From Falsirhodobacter xinxiangensis (GTDB taxonomy: Bacteria; Pseudomonadota; Alphaproteobacteria; Rhodobacterales; Rhodobacteraceae): a stretch of 64,000 nt of DNA. The stretch is from positions 186,001 to 250,000 of the forward strand of contig NZ_SMYN01000003.1 of the NCBI RefSeq assembly GCF_004959935.1. The letters run 5' to 3'. The notes below the pieces were generated by a model. The model did not search any database. It had not been told where the DNA came from and was given only the letters and a program-made list of their open reading frames with translations. Of the stretch, positions 12,570-23,953 are shown one piece after another. Made by a program: the position numbers and the translations under genes. The first letter of the stretch is position 1, and each line of letters opens with the position of its first letter.

Positions 12570-13898
12570 ATGGCGAAGACCGACTGGAAGGCCGAGGCCA
12601 AGTCGCTGAAGAAAAAGCTGACCAAGGCCAAGGCGCAAAACGATGCGCCGAAGGCGAAGGTGAAGTCGGTCTCGCCGCTGGCACCCAAGGACGGGTTCCC
12701 GAGGCTGCCCGACATCGCCGGGGTCGAATTCTCGGCGGTGGAAGCGGGGGTGCGTTACGCCAATCGCACCGACGTCACGCTGATCCGGCTTGTGCCGGGA
12801 ACGTCGGTCGCGGGTGTGTTCACGCGGTCCTCGACCCGCGCGGCCTGCGTGCTGGACTGTCAGGAGAAACTGGCGATGACGGTTCCGCGCAAGGCGGGGG
12901 CGGCGATCATCGTGAACTCCGGCAACTCCAACGCCTTTACCGGATCGGCGGGGGTGAAGTCGGTTGCTGCCGTGACGGGGCGCGTGGCCGATGTGCTGGG
13001 CATCCCGGCCAGCCGCGTGTTCTCGTCGTCCACCGGCGTGATCGGAGAGCCGCTGCCGCATCAGCGCATCACCGCGAAGGTGCCGGAACTGGTGGCCTCG
13101 CTTGATCCGTCGGGGATCGAGATGGCCGCGCGGGCGATCATGACCACCGACACCTTCCCCAAGGGTGCCTCGGCGGTCGTGCAGGGCGAGGGCGGAGAGA
13201 TCCGCATCTCGGGCATCGCCAAGGGGTCGGGGATGATCGCGCCCGACATGGCGACGATGCTGGTCTACATCTTCACCGATGCGAAGATCAAACCGGCGTT
13301 GCTGCAAAAGATGCTGTCGCGTCAGGTGGACGATACGTTCAACGCGATCACCGTGGACAGCGACACCTCGACCTCGGACGCGCTGATTCTGGCGGCAACC
13401 GGCCAAAGCGCGGCCGCCGAGGTGAAGGGCGGCGAGGTTGCCAAAGCCTTCGAGGCGGCGCTGTCGGGCGTGATGCTGCATCTGGCGCATCAGGTGGTCA
13501 AGGACGGCGAAGGCGCGAGGAAATTCGTCGAAGTGCGCGTGACGCGGGCGGCCTCGCCCGAGGATGCGACGCGGGTGGCGATGGCGATTGCCAACTCGCC
13601 GCTGGTCAAGACCGCCATCGCGGGCGAAGACCCGAACTGGGGCCGCATCGTCATGGCGGTCGGCAAATCCGGCGCGGCGGCGGACCGCGACAAGCTGAAG
13701 ATTTCGCTGGGCGACATGGTTCTGGCCGAGCGGGGCTGGAGAGCGAAGTCGTATTCCGAGGAGGATGCGGCGGCCTATATGAAGGGCGAGAACCTCGTGA
13801 TCTCGGTCGATCTGGGGTTGGGGCGCGGTGCGAAGACCGTCTGGACCTGCGATCTGACCCACCGCTATATCGACATCAACGCGGATTATCGTTCGTGA
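12570..13898 (+). CDS. argJ: Glutamate N-acetyltransferase / amino-acid acetyltransferase ArgJ
   Basis: Recycles the acetyl group in arginine synthesis by moving it from N-acetylornithine to glutamate, and may also make N-acetylglutamate from acetyl-CoA. The precursor is self-cleaved before the Thr of the ATML motif, seen here in MIAPDMATMLVYI near residue 230. At 442 residues it is longer than the usual 400 or so. The extra length is a Lys/Ala-rich N-terminal stretch of about 35 residues before the normal start of the fold (LPDIAGVEFSAVEAGVRY). mutT overlaps its stop codon. Confidence 0.96.
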   Translation: MAKTDWKAEAKSLKKKLTKAKAQNDAPKAKVKSVSPLAPKDGFPRLPDIAGVEFSAVEAGVRYANRTDVTLIRLVPGTSVAGVFTRSSTRAACVLDCQEKLAMTVPRKAGAAIIVNSGNSNAFTGSAGVKSVAAVTGRVADVLGIPASRVFSSSTGVIGEPLPHQRITAKVPELVASLDPSGIEMAARAIMTTDTFPKGASAVVQGEGGEIRISGIAKGSGMIAPDMATMLVYIFTDAKIKPALLQKMLSRQVDDTFNAITVDSDTSTSDALILAATGQSAAAEVKGGEVAKAFEAALSGVMLHLAHQVVKDGEGARKFVEVRVTRAASPEDATRVAMAIANSPLVKTAIAGEDPNWGRIVMAVGKSGAAADRDKLKISLGDMVLAERGWRAKSYSEEDAAAYMKGENLVISVDLGLGRGAKTVWTCDLTHRYIDINADYRS

Positions 13899-14293
13899 AG
13901 ATTGTCCTTGTTTCGGCCGTCGCTTTGATCGACAGCGACGGCCGTGTTCTTCTGGCCCAGCGCCCCGAGGGGAAATCCCTTGCGGGCATGTGGGAATTTC
14001 CCGGTGGCAAGGTCGAGCCGGGTGAGACGCCCGAAGCCGCGATGATCCGCGAGTTGAAGGAGGAGCTGGGCATCGACACCCATGCCAGCTGCCTCGCGCC
14101 TCTGACCTTCGCCAGCCATTCCTATGCCGATTTCCACCTGCTGATGCCGCTTTTTGCCTGTCGGAAATGGCAGGGCGTGCCGCATGGGCATGAGGGGCAG
14201 GCGTTGGCCTGGGTGCGCCCGGGCGCGCTGACGGAATACGAGATGCCCCCGGCAGACCTGCCGTTGATCCCCATTCTGCGCGATTGGCTGTGA
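13895..14293 (+). CDS. mutT: MutT-like Nudix 8-oxo-dGTP diphosphatase
   Basis: Sanitises oxidised nucleotides (8-oxo-dGTP) and so prevents A:T to C:G changes. The 132-residue protein has a complete Nudix box starting GKVEPGETPE and ending RELKEELGI. The start is GTG at 13895, overlapping the argJ TGA stop as GTGA, so translation is probably coupled. The argJ-mutT pairing is common in alphaproteobacteria. Other pyrophosphohydrolase substrates are possible. Confidence 0.88.
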   Translation: MKIVLVSAVALIDSDGRVLLAQRPEGKSLAGMWEFPGGKVEPGETPEAAMIRELKEELGIDTHASCLAPLTFASHSYADFHLLMPLFACRKWQGVPHGHEGQALAWVRPGALTEYEMPPADLPLIPILRDWL

Positions 14294-14402
14294 CTAAAAG
14301 TTCACAATACAACCAAGGAATGAGCGATCACGAAGCTTTGGTGATGAATTTTTAATTTCTCTGTGTATGGTTGTCTCATGGGGACTAGCTATGGGGATAG
14401 CC

Positions 14403-14534
14403 ATGTTGAGAACGATTTCCTTGGGAAGTTGCATCTCGGTTCAGGGGCTCGTCGTGGGTCAGCAGGCGGATGGACGCATCATCGTCCGCGTGGATGAAAA
14501 GACCTTCGTCGGCTTTCCTGTATCGGGCCGGTAA
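14403..14534 (+). CDS. Conserved-looking 43-residue protein of unknown function
   Basis: A short open frame beginning MLRTISLGSCISVQGLVVG and ending FVGFPVSGR. It is preceded by GGGGA 5 bases before the ATG. In-frame ATGs at 14391 (47 residues) and 14367 (55 residues) are alternatives, and the former also has a GGGGA site. The predicted fold is a small beta-rich domain. An AT-rich tract (about 14338-14375) upstream may hold the promoter, and a strong terminator lies 20 bases downstream. Together these suggest an independent transcription unit. I do not recognise the family. This unit fills the 307-base gap between mutT and infB. Confidence 0.5.
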   Translation: MLRTISLGSCISVQGLVVGQQADGRIIVRVDEKTFVGFPVSGR

Positions 14535-14554
14535 CAGAACTACGGGCAGCAAAT

Positions 14555-14585
14555 GAAAAGGCCGGGCAAATCGCCCGGCCTTTTC
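14555..14585. terminator. Bidirectional terminator between the short protein and infB
   Basis: A 13-pair stem (14555-14567 with 14573-14585) with a five-base loop. The GC-rich core is flanked by A4 on one side and T4 on the other, so it can serve both strands. Confidence 0.92.
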
Positions 14586-14604
14586 ATTTTGGATGGGGTG
14601 GGGA

Positions 14605-17099
<2,495 letters not shown>

Positions 17100-17103
<4 letters not shown>

Positions 17104-17732
17104 GCGTCTTTCGTATCCCTTCCGGCAGCCCTGCTGCCGATGTCACCGCGAAGCCCGGCGAGCCTTGCCGCTTCCTCTACAACACGCGTCGTGAGTCCGC
17201 CAGCGGCAAGCGCGCCGTGTATCGCATGTTCACGTCCGAATGCCAAACCCAATTCCTGCGAGGTCAGACAGCCTATGAACGTCTTCGGTCCGCCCGGAGG
17301 ATGCAGCTTCGATTTGCCACGTTCCGAGCCGTCGCTGGCTTGCACAAGGATCTGCGCCTTGTCCTTCACCAGCCAGTCCTTCACCTTCTCGTATCCCGTC
17401 ACCGCCGCGCCCGCCTTGCGTGCGAGGCTGATCAGGTCCACGACCCGCCGTGCCACCTGCGCCTCGACCATGTCGGCCAGACCCTCGGGCACCTTGACGG
17501 GCTGTTTGGCGGCTCGGGCGAACAAGCCCTTCGCCGCCGCCTTCTCGATCGCCTTGCGGTCGGCCGAGACATAGAAGCCGCGGCCCGGCAGGCGGGCCAG
17601 AACATCCGGCACCACCTGCGCGTCGGGGCCGAGGCCGAAGCGGATCAGCCCGACCTTCGGGCTGGAAGCGCCCGTGACGATGCATTTCCGTTCGGGATCG
17701 GTTCCCGTTTCCTGATGGCCGCCGCGCGTCAC
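17100..17732 (-). CDS. RNA-binding protein, YlxR (DUF448) plus L7Ae-like domain
   Basis: A 210-residue protein. Residues 10-90 match the YlxR/DUF448 fold (ERKCIVTG near the start, then [16 protein letters not shown]). Residues 100-190 resemble an L7Ae-type RNA-binding domain ([21 protein letters not shown]). The fusion is usual in alphaproteobacteria between nusA and infB. YlxR (RnpM) has been linked to RNase P in Gram-positives, but that role is not shown for the fused form. The start is GTG at 17732, directly after the nusA stop. Confidence 0.93.
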
Positions 17733-19337
17733 TTATTCCTCGTCTTCTTCCTCGGCCTCGGGGGCCTCGGCTTCCAGTTCCGTCGGATCGACCCAGCCCA
17801 GCAGGACGCGGGCGGTCATCACCATCGTCTGCGCTTCTTCAAGCGAGACGTCGAATGCCTCCAGAACACCTTCGTCCTTCTTGCGCTGGCCGTTTTCGGT
17901 CGTCCAGCCGCCGGCCAGTTCCCAGTCGGCGCAGGTGGCGAAGTCTTCCAGCGTCTTGATGTCGTCCTTGGCCAGCGCCTCCAGCATCTGGGGGGTCAGG
18001 CCTTCGAATTCGGCAAGGCTGTCTTCGAGGCCAAGGGCGCGGGCATTGTCCATCGCCTTCTTGTTGGCCGCTTCCAGATGGTCGCGCGCACGGGCCTGAA
18101 GCTCGTTCGCGGTGCCCTCGTCGAAGCCGTCGATGGACAAAAGCTCGTCCGCCTCGACATAGGCGACTTCTTCCAGGTTGGTGAACCCTTCCGAGACAAG
18201 GAGTTGGGCCATCATCTCGTCGATATCAAGGGTCTCCATGAACAGATTCGTCCGCTCGGTGAACTCGGCCTGACGGCGCGCGCTCTCGTCGCTTTCGGTC
18301 ATGATGTCGATATCAAGCGCCGTCAGCTGGCTGGCCAGACGCACGTTCTGACCGCGGCGGCCGATGGCGAGCGAGAGTTGTTCATCGGGAACAACCACTT
18401 CGATCTTGCCCGCATCGTCGTCGATCACGACCTTCGACACTTCGGCCGGTTGCAGTGCGTTCACGAGGAAGGTCGCCTGATCCTGGTTCCACGGAATGAT
18501 GTCGATCTTCTCGCCCTGAAGTTCGTTCACGACGGCCTGCACGCGGCTGCCGCGCATACCGACGCAGGCGCCCACGGGGTCGATGGAGTTGTCATAGCTG
18601 ATGACCGCGATCTTCGCGCGCGAACCGGGATCGCGGGCGACGGCCTTGATCTCGATGATGCCGTCATAGATTTCCGGCACTTCCATCTTGAACAGTTCGG
18701 CCATGAACTGCGGGTCGGTCCGCGACAGGAAGACCTGCGGGCCGCGCGGCTCGCGCCGGACATCCTTGATGTAGCAGCGGATGCGGTCGTTCGGGCGATA
18801 GGATTCGCGGCCGATCTTCTCGTTCCGGCGCAGGATGGCTTCGCCGCGGCCGATGTCCACGATGATGTTGCCGTATTCCTCGCGCTTGACCATGCCGTTG
18901 ATGATCGAGCCCTTGCGGTCCTTGAATTCCTCGAACTGGCGGTCACGCTCGGCTTCGCGCACCTTTTGCAGGATCACCTGCTTGGCGGATTGCGCGGCGA
19001 TGCGGCCCAAGTCCACCGGCGGCACTTCGTCGATGATCTCGTCCCCGATCTCGGGGTCGGCCTTGTATTGCTTGGCCTGCTTGATGGTGATCTGGGCGTG
19101 GTGATTCTCGATCTCCGCCTCGTCGGTGACGGTGCGGATGCGCGCGAAGGTGGCGCGGCCCGTCTTGCGGTCGATCTTGACGCGGATGTCCAGCTCGGCC
19201 CCGTAACGCGATTTCGCGGCGCGGGCGAGGCTGTCCTCCATCGCCTGGATCACCAGATCCGGGTCGATCATCTTCTCGCGCGCCACCGCCTCGGCGGTTT
19301 GCAGGAGTTCAAGCTGGTTGGCCGAAGTAATCGCCAT
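17733..19337 (-). CDS. nusA: Transcription termination/antitermination factor NusA
   Basis: Binds RNA polymerase and nascent RNA and modulates pausing, Rho and intrinsic termination, and rRNA antitermination. The 534-residue protein shows the N-terminal polymerase-binding domain (residues 1-125), S1 domain (about 135-200), two KH domains (about 230-345, with [12 protein letters not shown] and [13 protein letters not shown]) and C-terminal acidic repeats. It lies in the rimP-nusA-ylxR-infB operon. NusA can act on the hairpin found just upstream of rimP, which makes autoregulation plausible. Confidence 0.99.
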   Translation of the reverse strand: MAITSANQLELLQTAEAVAREKMIDPDLVIQAMEDSLARAAKSRYGAELDIRVKIDRKTGRATFARIRTVTDEAEIENHHAQITIKQAKQYKADPEIGDEIIDEVPPVDLGRIAAQSAKQVILQKVREAERDRQFEEFKDRKGSIINGMVKREEYGNIIVDIGRGEAILRRNEKIGRESYRPNDRIRCYIKDVRREPRGPQVFLSRTDPQFMAELFKMEVPEIYDGIIEIKAVARDPGSRAKIAVISYDNSIDPVGACVGMRGSRVQAVVNELQGEKIDIIPWNQDQATFLVNALQPAEVSKVVIDDDAGKIEVVVPDEQLSLAIGRRGQNVRLASQLTALDIDIMTESDESARRQAEFTERTNLFMETLDIDEMMAQLLVSEGFTNLEEVAYVEADELLSIDGFDEGTANELQARARDHLEAANKKAMDNARALGLEDSLAEFEGLTPQMLEALAKDDIKTLEDFATCADWELAGGWTTENGQRKKDEGVLEAFDVSLEEAQTMVMTARVLLGWVDPTELEAEAPEAEEEDEE

Positions 19338-19353
19338 GTCGCAAATGCCCTTG

Positions 19354-19968
19354 TCAGTGACGGGTGGGTTGGGTTTCGGGAGCGTCGTCTTCGTCGCCCG
19401 CCTCGGAGGTTTCGACCTCGTCGAAATCCGCTTCGTTGAATACGCCGCTGGCCTTCTTCTGGCGCAGCATCTCGGCGATCAGATCGTCGGTCAGGATCAG
19501 TTTCGCGTCCGACAGCCATTCGAAGTCGAGGCCGATGGTCAGGATCTCGCCACCCTCCTCGATCTCGATCAGGATCTCGCCGCCTTCGGTGCCGCGCAGG
19601 AAGCCCTTGAACCGGCGGCGCCCGTCGATCAGCTCGGTCGTCTCGACCCGGGCTTCGTAATCGGCCCACATGTCGAAATCCTTCAGCCGCGTCAGGGGGC
19701 GGTCGATGCCGGGCGACGACACTTCAAGCGTGTAGTTTTCCTCGATCGGGTCTTCCACATCCAGGATCGCCGAAACGGCGGTGGAGATCTTCGAGCAATC
19801 CTCCACCACGATCCCGCCTTCGGGGCGGTCGGCCATGATCTGAAGCGTGCGGGTCTTGCCGCCCATGAGGCGGATGCGCACCAGTTCGAATCCCAGCCCC
19901 TCGATCGTGGGGGTCACGATTTCGGCCAAACGCCGGTCGATGGCGGTCTTTGCGATCAGGTCGGACAT
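19354..19968 (-). CDS. rimP: Ribosome maturation factor RimP
   Basis: Helps 30S subunit maturation. The 204-residue protein has the RimP N-terminal domain ([21 protein letters not shown]) and the conserved [14 protein letters not shown] motif. An acidic C-terminal tail rich in Asp/Glu extends beyond the usual 150-180 residues. It is the first gene of the nusA-infB operon. A GGA motif precedes the ATG by 7 bases, immediately after the T-run of a terminator-like hairpin, so ribosome loading and hairpin folding may influence each other. Confidence 0.97.
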   Translation of the reverse strand: MSDLIAKTAIDRRLAEIVTPTIEGLGFELVRIRLMGGKTRTLQIMADRPEGGIVVEDCSKISTAVSAILDVEDPIEENYTLEVSSPGIDRPLTRLKDFDMWADYEARVETTELIDGRRRFKGFLRGTEGGEILIEIEEGGEILTIGLDFEWLSDAKLILTDDLIAEMLRQKKASGVFNEADFDEVETSEAGDEDDAPETQPTRH

Positions 19969-19982
19969 CGTGTTTCCAAAAC

Positions 19983-20006
19983 AAAAAAGCGGGCCGAGCG
20001 GCCCGC
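19983..20006 (-). terminator. Intrinsic terminator or attenuator just upstream of rimP
   Basis: Read on the minus strand, a seven-pair GC stem (20006-20000 with 19995-19989, four-base loop) is followed by TTTTTT. The T-run ends 14 bases before the rimP ATG. It may end the upstream permease transcript. It also lies downstream of a candidate rimP promoter and so could attenuate the operon. Confidence 0.75.
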
Positions 20007-20062
20007 GACATCATCCGGTTGGAACTGTCGGGTTTGGACCCCGCAGCACCGCTGTTGAATGC

Positions 20063-20091
20063 CATATAGGCCAATGCCCCCGCGAATGCAA
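20063..20091 (-). promoter_or_regulatory. Candidate housekeeping promoter of rimP-nusA-infB
   Basis: On the minus strand, TTGCAT (20091-20086) and TATATG (20068-20063) are separated by exactly 17 bases, close to a sigma-70 consensus. Predicted start is near 20056, giving a leader of about 88 bases that contains the terminator-like hairpin. Confidence 0.55.
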
Positions 20092-20093
20092 GA

Positions 20094-20915
20094 TCAGCCT
20101 TTGGCGTGCCACGAAACCGAGGCGTAACGCTTGGTATAGAATTGCCCCATCAAGCCGATCGCGACGCAGACCACCATCACCTTGATGGGATAGGAGACCG
20201 TGCTGTAATGCGGGTGATAGTTCAGAAAGGCAAAGCCCCGCGCCTGATCGATGACATGGAACAGCGGGTTCCAGTCGAACAGGGCCAGCATCTTGGCCGT
20301 CATCAGGTTGGCAAGGAACATCTTGCCCGAGGCGATCATGTTCGCCCGCTGGTAAAGGGTCGAGATGATGCCGACCAGCGCAGGCTGCCAGGGTTTCGCC
20401 GCAAGGAAGATCATCCCGATGCCGACGCCCGACCCCCATGCCAGCAGCAGCATCCCAAGAACGGCGGTCGGCACGCGGATGCTGATGGGCGTGACGATGG
20501 CATGGTAAAGATAGAGGACCACGGCCGCCGACAGGATCTGGATATACAGCGTGCCCAGCGCCGCGGCCGCGATCGCGACGATGGGGTTCATCGGCGAATG
20601 CTTCATCATCGCCGATGTCGGACCTTCGGCCCCGGTGACCGCGCTCATGGTCTGGTTGTGGACCATGAACATGAAAATGCCCGACATCACGAAAAGTAGG
20701 AAATCGCCGCGAATCGCCATCTGCCGCATCCCGAGGATGTGCATCATGAAATAGAAGACCGCGATCATGATGACCGTCTGCACGATCGCCATCACCAGCC
20801 CGAGCACCGCATTCCCGTGCGATTTGCGCACATGACGAACCGAGGCGTGAAAGATCAGTTCTGCCACGCCAAGGGCGGCGGCAAGGCGGCTGGGATTCGT
20901 CTCGGTTCTGAACAT
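20094..20915 (-). CDS. ABC-2 type permease for polysaccharide export (KpsM-like)
   Basis: A 273-residue inner-membrane protein with about six membrane segments and an ABC-2 type layout. It is of the kind that moves capsule or O-antigen chains outward together with a KpsT-type ATPase. An amphipathic N terminus (ELIFHASVRHVRKSHGNAVLG) precedes the first helix, as in KpsM relatives. No ATPase partner or outer-membrane component is next to it. The ATG at 20915 has GGAG 5 bases upstream, while a GTG at 20921 would overlap that site. It may serve the glycan cluster at 22901-28018, but this is inference. Confidence 0.8.
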   Translation of the reverse strand: MFRTETNPSRLAAALGVAELIFHASVRHVRKSHGNAVLGLVMAIVQTVIMIAVFYFMMHILGMRQMAIRGDFLLFVMSGIFMFMVHNQTMSAVTGAEGPTSAMMKHSPMNPIVAIAAAALGTLYIQILSAAVVLYLYHAIVTPISIRVPTAVLGMLLLAWGSGVGIGMIFLAAKPWQPALVGIISTLYQRANMIASGKMFLANLMTAKMLALFDWNPLFHVIDQARGFAFLNYHPHYSTVSYPIKVMVVCVAIGLMGQFYTKRYASVSWHAKG

Positions 20916-21036
20916 CGTCACTCCGCGGGATCGCGCTGAACCTGAACGGGAAATCTTGCCGTCCGCTTACCGGCGAAGGATAAAGGACCGTGCGCGGCGT
21001 TTCAACGTGCCCGCGTTCAACTTTATGGAGAGCCCC

Positions 21037-21828
21037 ATGGATTTCGACACGCTCGTCCCGCTAATCCGCCGTCTGGCGCTGGAGGCGGGGGACCGCATCA
21101 TGGAAATCTATGGCAAGGACGATTTCGACGTGCGCGCCAAGGGCGATGCCAGCCCGGTGACGGCGGCGGACGAGGCTGCGGATGCGCTGATCTTTGCGGG
21201 GCTGCGCGCGGCATTTCCGGACGCCGTGATCGTGACCGAGGAACAGGCGGACAGCCATGCCGCCACGGCCAGCAGCTTTCTGATCGTCGATCCGCTGGAC
21301 GGCACCAAGGAATTCGTGCAGCGGCGCGGCGATTTCACCGTCAACATTGCCTTCGTGCAGGATGGCGTGCCGGTGCGCGGCGTCGTCTATGCCCCGGCGA
21401 AGGGGCGGCTGTTCTATACCCAGCCAGACGGCACGTCGGTCGAGGAGACGGGCGCGCTGGACAAGAACCGTCCGGGCAACCTGCGCCGGATCGAGGTGTC
21501 GAGGCCCGACGACGGGGCGCTGATGGTCGTGGCATCAAAATCGCACCGGGATCAGGCGACCGACGATTACATCGCGAAATACGCCGTGCGCGACATGACC
21601 AGCGCGGGATCGAGCCTGAAGTTCTGCCTCGTCGCCACCGGCGAGGCCGAGCTGTATCCCCGGCTGGGCCGCACGATGGAATGGGACACGGCGGCGGGCG
21701 ATGCGGTCCTGCGCGGGGCTGGCGGGCAGGTGGTGCGATTCGATGACCATTCGCCGCTGCTTTATGGTAAACAGGGTTACGAGAATCCGTTCTTCATCGC
21801 TTTCGCACCGGGTGTATCGCTGAAATAG
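21037..21828 (+). CDS. cysQ: 3'(2'),5'-bisphosphate nucleotidase CysQ
   Basis: Inositol-monophosphatase-fold enzyme that hydrolyses 3'-phosphoadenosine 5'-phosphate (PAP), the by-product of PAPS-using sulfation and sulfate assimilation. The 263-residue protein has the metal-binding signature DPLDGTKEF, the TEE motif and the late WDTAAGDA motif. The ATG at 21037 has GGAG 7 bases upstream. It is divergent from the KpsM-like permease and sits 5 kb before a sulfotransferase-like gene that would produce PAP. The link is suggestive but not proven. Confidence 0.93.
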   Translation: MDFDTLVPLIRRLALEAGDRIMEIYGKDDFDVRAKGDASPVTAADEAADALIFAGLRAAFPDAVIVTEEQADSHAATASSFLIVDPLDGTKEFVQRRGDFTVNIAFVQDGVPVRGVVYAPAKGRLFYTQPDGTSVEETGALDKNRPGNLRRIEVSRPDDGALMVVASKSHRDQATDDYIAKYAVRDMTSAGSSLKFCLVATGEAELYPRLGRTMEWDTAAGDAVLRGAGGQVVRFDDHSPLLYGKQGYENPFFIAFAPGVSLK

Positions 21829-21934
21829 GAGGCGCTGACCGGCGGTTATCGGCCAATGTTTTTCTGCGGCTGCATAATGGTCATTGATCCTTTTTAACGT
21901 CGCGCTAATCTATTTTCGTCCGGTGTTCAGATGC

Positions 21935-21948
21935 CCCCTTGCAAGGGG
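21935..21948. promoter_or_regulatory. Perfect 14-base palindrome in the galU leader
   Basis: CCCCTTGCAAGGGG reads identically on both strands and lies 59 bases before the galU start, directly before an A7 run. A weak promoter-like pair (TTGATC 21884, TAATCT 21906, 16-base spacer) lies upstream. It could be an operator or an RNA hairpin. It is not a terminator on either strand. Confidence 0.4.
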
Positions 21949-22006
21949 CTCAAAAAAATTCCTCCCTTACGGCACTGTATCTGTGCCCTGGTGAAAAGTG
22001 AGAGCT

Positions 22007-22897
22007 ATGACAATCAAGAAGGTCACGAAAGCGGTCTTTCCCGTCGCGGGAATGGGCACGCGTTTTCTTCCGGCGACCAAGTCGATCCCCAAAGAAATCC
22101 TGACCCTCGTGGACCGCCCCCTGATCCAATATGCGATCGACGAGGCGCGCGCTGCCGGTATCGAGGAATTCATCTTCGTCACCTCTCGCGGAAAGGGTGC
22201 TCTGGAGGATTACTTCGACTTTTCGCCCGCGCTGGAACAGTCGCTGCGCGATTCCGGCAAAGACGATCTGCTGAAGGTTCTGGAAGACACCAACATGGAC
22301 AGCGGGCGCATCGCCTATGTCCGTCAGCACAAGGCGATGGGTCTGGGCCACGCCGTCTGGTGCGCCCGCCGCCTGATCGGCGACGAGCCCTTTGCGGTGA
22401 TGCTGCCCGACGACGTGATTGCGGCTGAAAACCCCTGCCTGAAGCAGATGGTCGAAGCCTATGAGCAGACTGGCGGCTGCATGGTCGCCGCGATGGAAGT
22501 CGCGCCGGAAAAGACGAAATCCTATGGCATTCTGGATATTCAGGAAGACATGGGCTCGATCGTCAAGGTCAAGGGCATGGTCGAAAAACCCAAGACCAAC
22601 GCGCCGTCCAACCTTGCCGTCATCGGCCGTTACATCCTGACGCCCGACGTGCTGAACACGCTCGACGCGCAGGAAACCGGTGCGGGCGGCGAAATCCAGC
22701 TGACCGACGCGATCGCCAAGGAAATCGACAAGTCCGGCGTCTATGGCCTGCGGTTCCGCGGCCAGCGCTACGATTGCGGGTCCAAGGCGGGCTTCCTTCA
22801 GGCGACCGTCGCCTTCGGCCTTGCACGGGACGAACTGCGCGAGGAGTTCAGCCAGTATCTGGCCGAGGTCAACGCCATGCAGAAGGCTGCGCAATAA
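22007..22897 (+). CDS. galU: UTP-glucose-1-phosphate uridylyltransferase GalU
   Basis: Makes UDP-glucose, the glucosyl donor for envelope and exopolysaccharides. The 296-residue protein begins MTIKKVTKAVFPVAGMGTRF and includes the nucleotide-binding G-x-G-T-R-x-L-P-x-T-K signature and the IPKEIL motif. The VEKP motif near residue 190 is also present. A GTG at 21998 is an alternative start but adds only three residues. It lies three bases upstream of a run of glycan genes, fitting a donor-supply role for them. Confidence 0.98.
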   Translation: MTIKKVTKAVFPVAGMGTRFLPATKSIPKEILTLVDRPLIQYAIDEARAAGIEEFIFVTSRGKGALEDYFDFSPALEQSLRDSGKDDLLKVLEDTNMDSGRIAYVRQHKAMGLGHAVWCARRLIGDEPFAVMLPDDVIAAENPCLKQMVEAYEQTGGCMVAAMEVAPEKTKSYGILDIQEDMGSIVKVKGMVEKPKTNAPSNLAVIGRYILTPDVLNTLDAQETGAGGEIQLTDAIAKEIDKSGVYGLRFRGQRYDCGSKAGFLQATVAFGLARDELREEFSQYLAEVNAMQKAAQ

Positions 22898-22900
22898 AAG

Positions 22901-23887
22901 GTGCAAGGGCCATCCGTTCGCGAATTGCGGGTGGCCTGGAACCTGCGCTGGAAACGCCGCCGCATCCTGTGGCGGTGTTTTCGTTCGCGGGGGGCGATTG
23001 TCTCGGTTCAGGACCGAACTGCGGCAATCGGCGCGGATGCGATCCTGTGCTTTTCAACCGTGCGGAACGAAATGCCCCGCTTGCCGGGGTTTCTTGACCA
23101 TCACCGACGTCTGGGTGTGGGACATTTCCTGTTCGTCGACAATGGCAGCGATGACGGAACGGCAGAGTTCCTGACCGCTCAGCCGGATGTCTCGCTGTGG
23201 CGGACGGGGGCGGGTTATCGCGCTGCGCGGTTCGGGCTGGATTGGATCGGCTGGCTGATGATGCGCCATGCGCACGGGCATTGGGCGCTGGTTCTTGATG
23301 CGGACGAGGCGCTGATCTACCCCTATTGGGAGACGCGCGATCTGCGGGCGCTGACCGGCTGGCTGGATGCGCAGGGACGCGAGATGTTCCCGGCGATGAT
23401 GCTGGATCTTTACCCCAAAGGGCGTCTGTCCGGGGGCGGCGCGTTGGAATGGTTCGACAGCGGCAATTACTCGATCCAGATGCAGCCGAAGATGCGCAAC
23501 CTCTGGATACAGGGAGGGGTGCGCAGCCGGATGTTGCTGGACGATCCGCGCCGGGGGCCGACGCTGACCAAGGTGCCGCTGGTGAAATGGAACCGGCGTT
23601 TCGCTTATGTGAACTCCACCCATTCGATCCTGCCGCGCCGGCTCAATCATTTTTATGACGGCGGACCTTCCGGGATTCTGCTGCACGACAAATTCGCCGA
23701 TGGTGCGCCGGGCCGCGCTGCGCTGGAAAAGGCGCGAGGCGAACATTTCTTCGATCCGGCACTGTTCGACAATTACTACGATGCGCTGATTGCCGATCCG
23801 GTGCTGCACGGCCCCCATTCCAAACGGCTGCGCGGGTGGCGCCAATTGGAGGCGCTTGGCCTTATGTCGCGTGGTGGTTGGGTCTGA
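22901..23887 (+). CDS. GT-A fold glycosyltransferase (family 2-like), copy 1
   Basis: A 328-residue cytoplasmic protein without signal peptide or membrane helix. After a basic N terminus it has STVRNEMPRLPGFL, VDNGSDDG (about 79-86) and DADE (133-136). This is the nucleotide-sugar/metal layout of the GT2-related Glyco_tranf_2_4 group. Its closest visible relative is the next gene, which shares many blocks (RHAHGHWAL, LYPKGR, GGNY/SGNY, KVPLVKW). The start is GTG, three bases after galU. Donor and acceptor are unknown. Confidence 0.8.
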   Translation: MQGPSVRELRVAWNLRWKRRRILWRCFRSRGAIVSVQDRTAAIGADAILCFSTVRNEMPRLPGFLDHHRRLGVGHFLFVDNGSDDGTAEFLTAQPDVSLWRTGAGYRAARFGLDWIGWLMMRHAHGHWALVLDADEALIYPYWETRDLRALTGWLDAQGREMFPAMMLDLYPKGRLSGGGALEWFDSGNYSIQMQPKMRNLWIQGGVRSRMLLDDPRRGPTLTKVPLVKWNRRFAYVNSTHSILPRRLNHFYDGGPSGILLHDKFADGAPGRAALEKARGEHFFDPALFDNYYDALIADPVLHGPHSKRLRGWRQLEALGLMSRGGWV

Positions 23888-23953
23888 GCTTTCGTTTACA
23901 TTCCTGGGTAGGAAAACTAGAACGTAGGGGATACCTGCCACAGGGCTGCGCAT

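Noticed and set aside
17217-19439. A 740-codon plus-strand frame opposite nusA and the YlxR-type gene
   Set aside because: Shadow of real genes whose proteins are unmistakable; the composition is that of an antisense frame.
20094-20915. Complete capsule export locus
   Set aside because: Only the permease is present. No KpsT, KpsE/D or capsule synthesis genes adjoin it, so a full system cannot be claimed.
21935-21948. Terminator for cysQ
   Set aside because: The palindrome is followed by A residues, not T, on the plus strand, so it does not have the intrinsic terminator layout.
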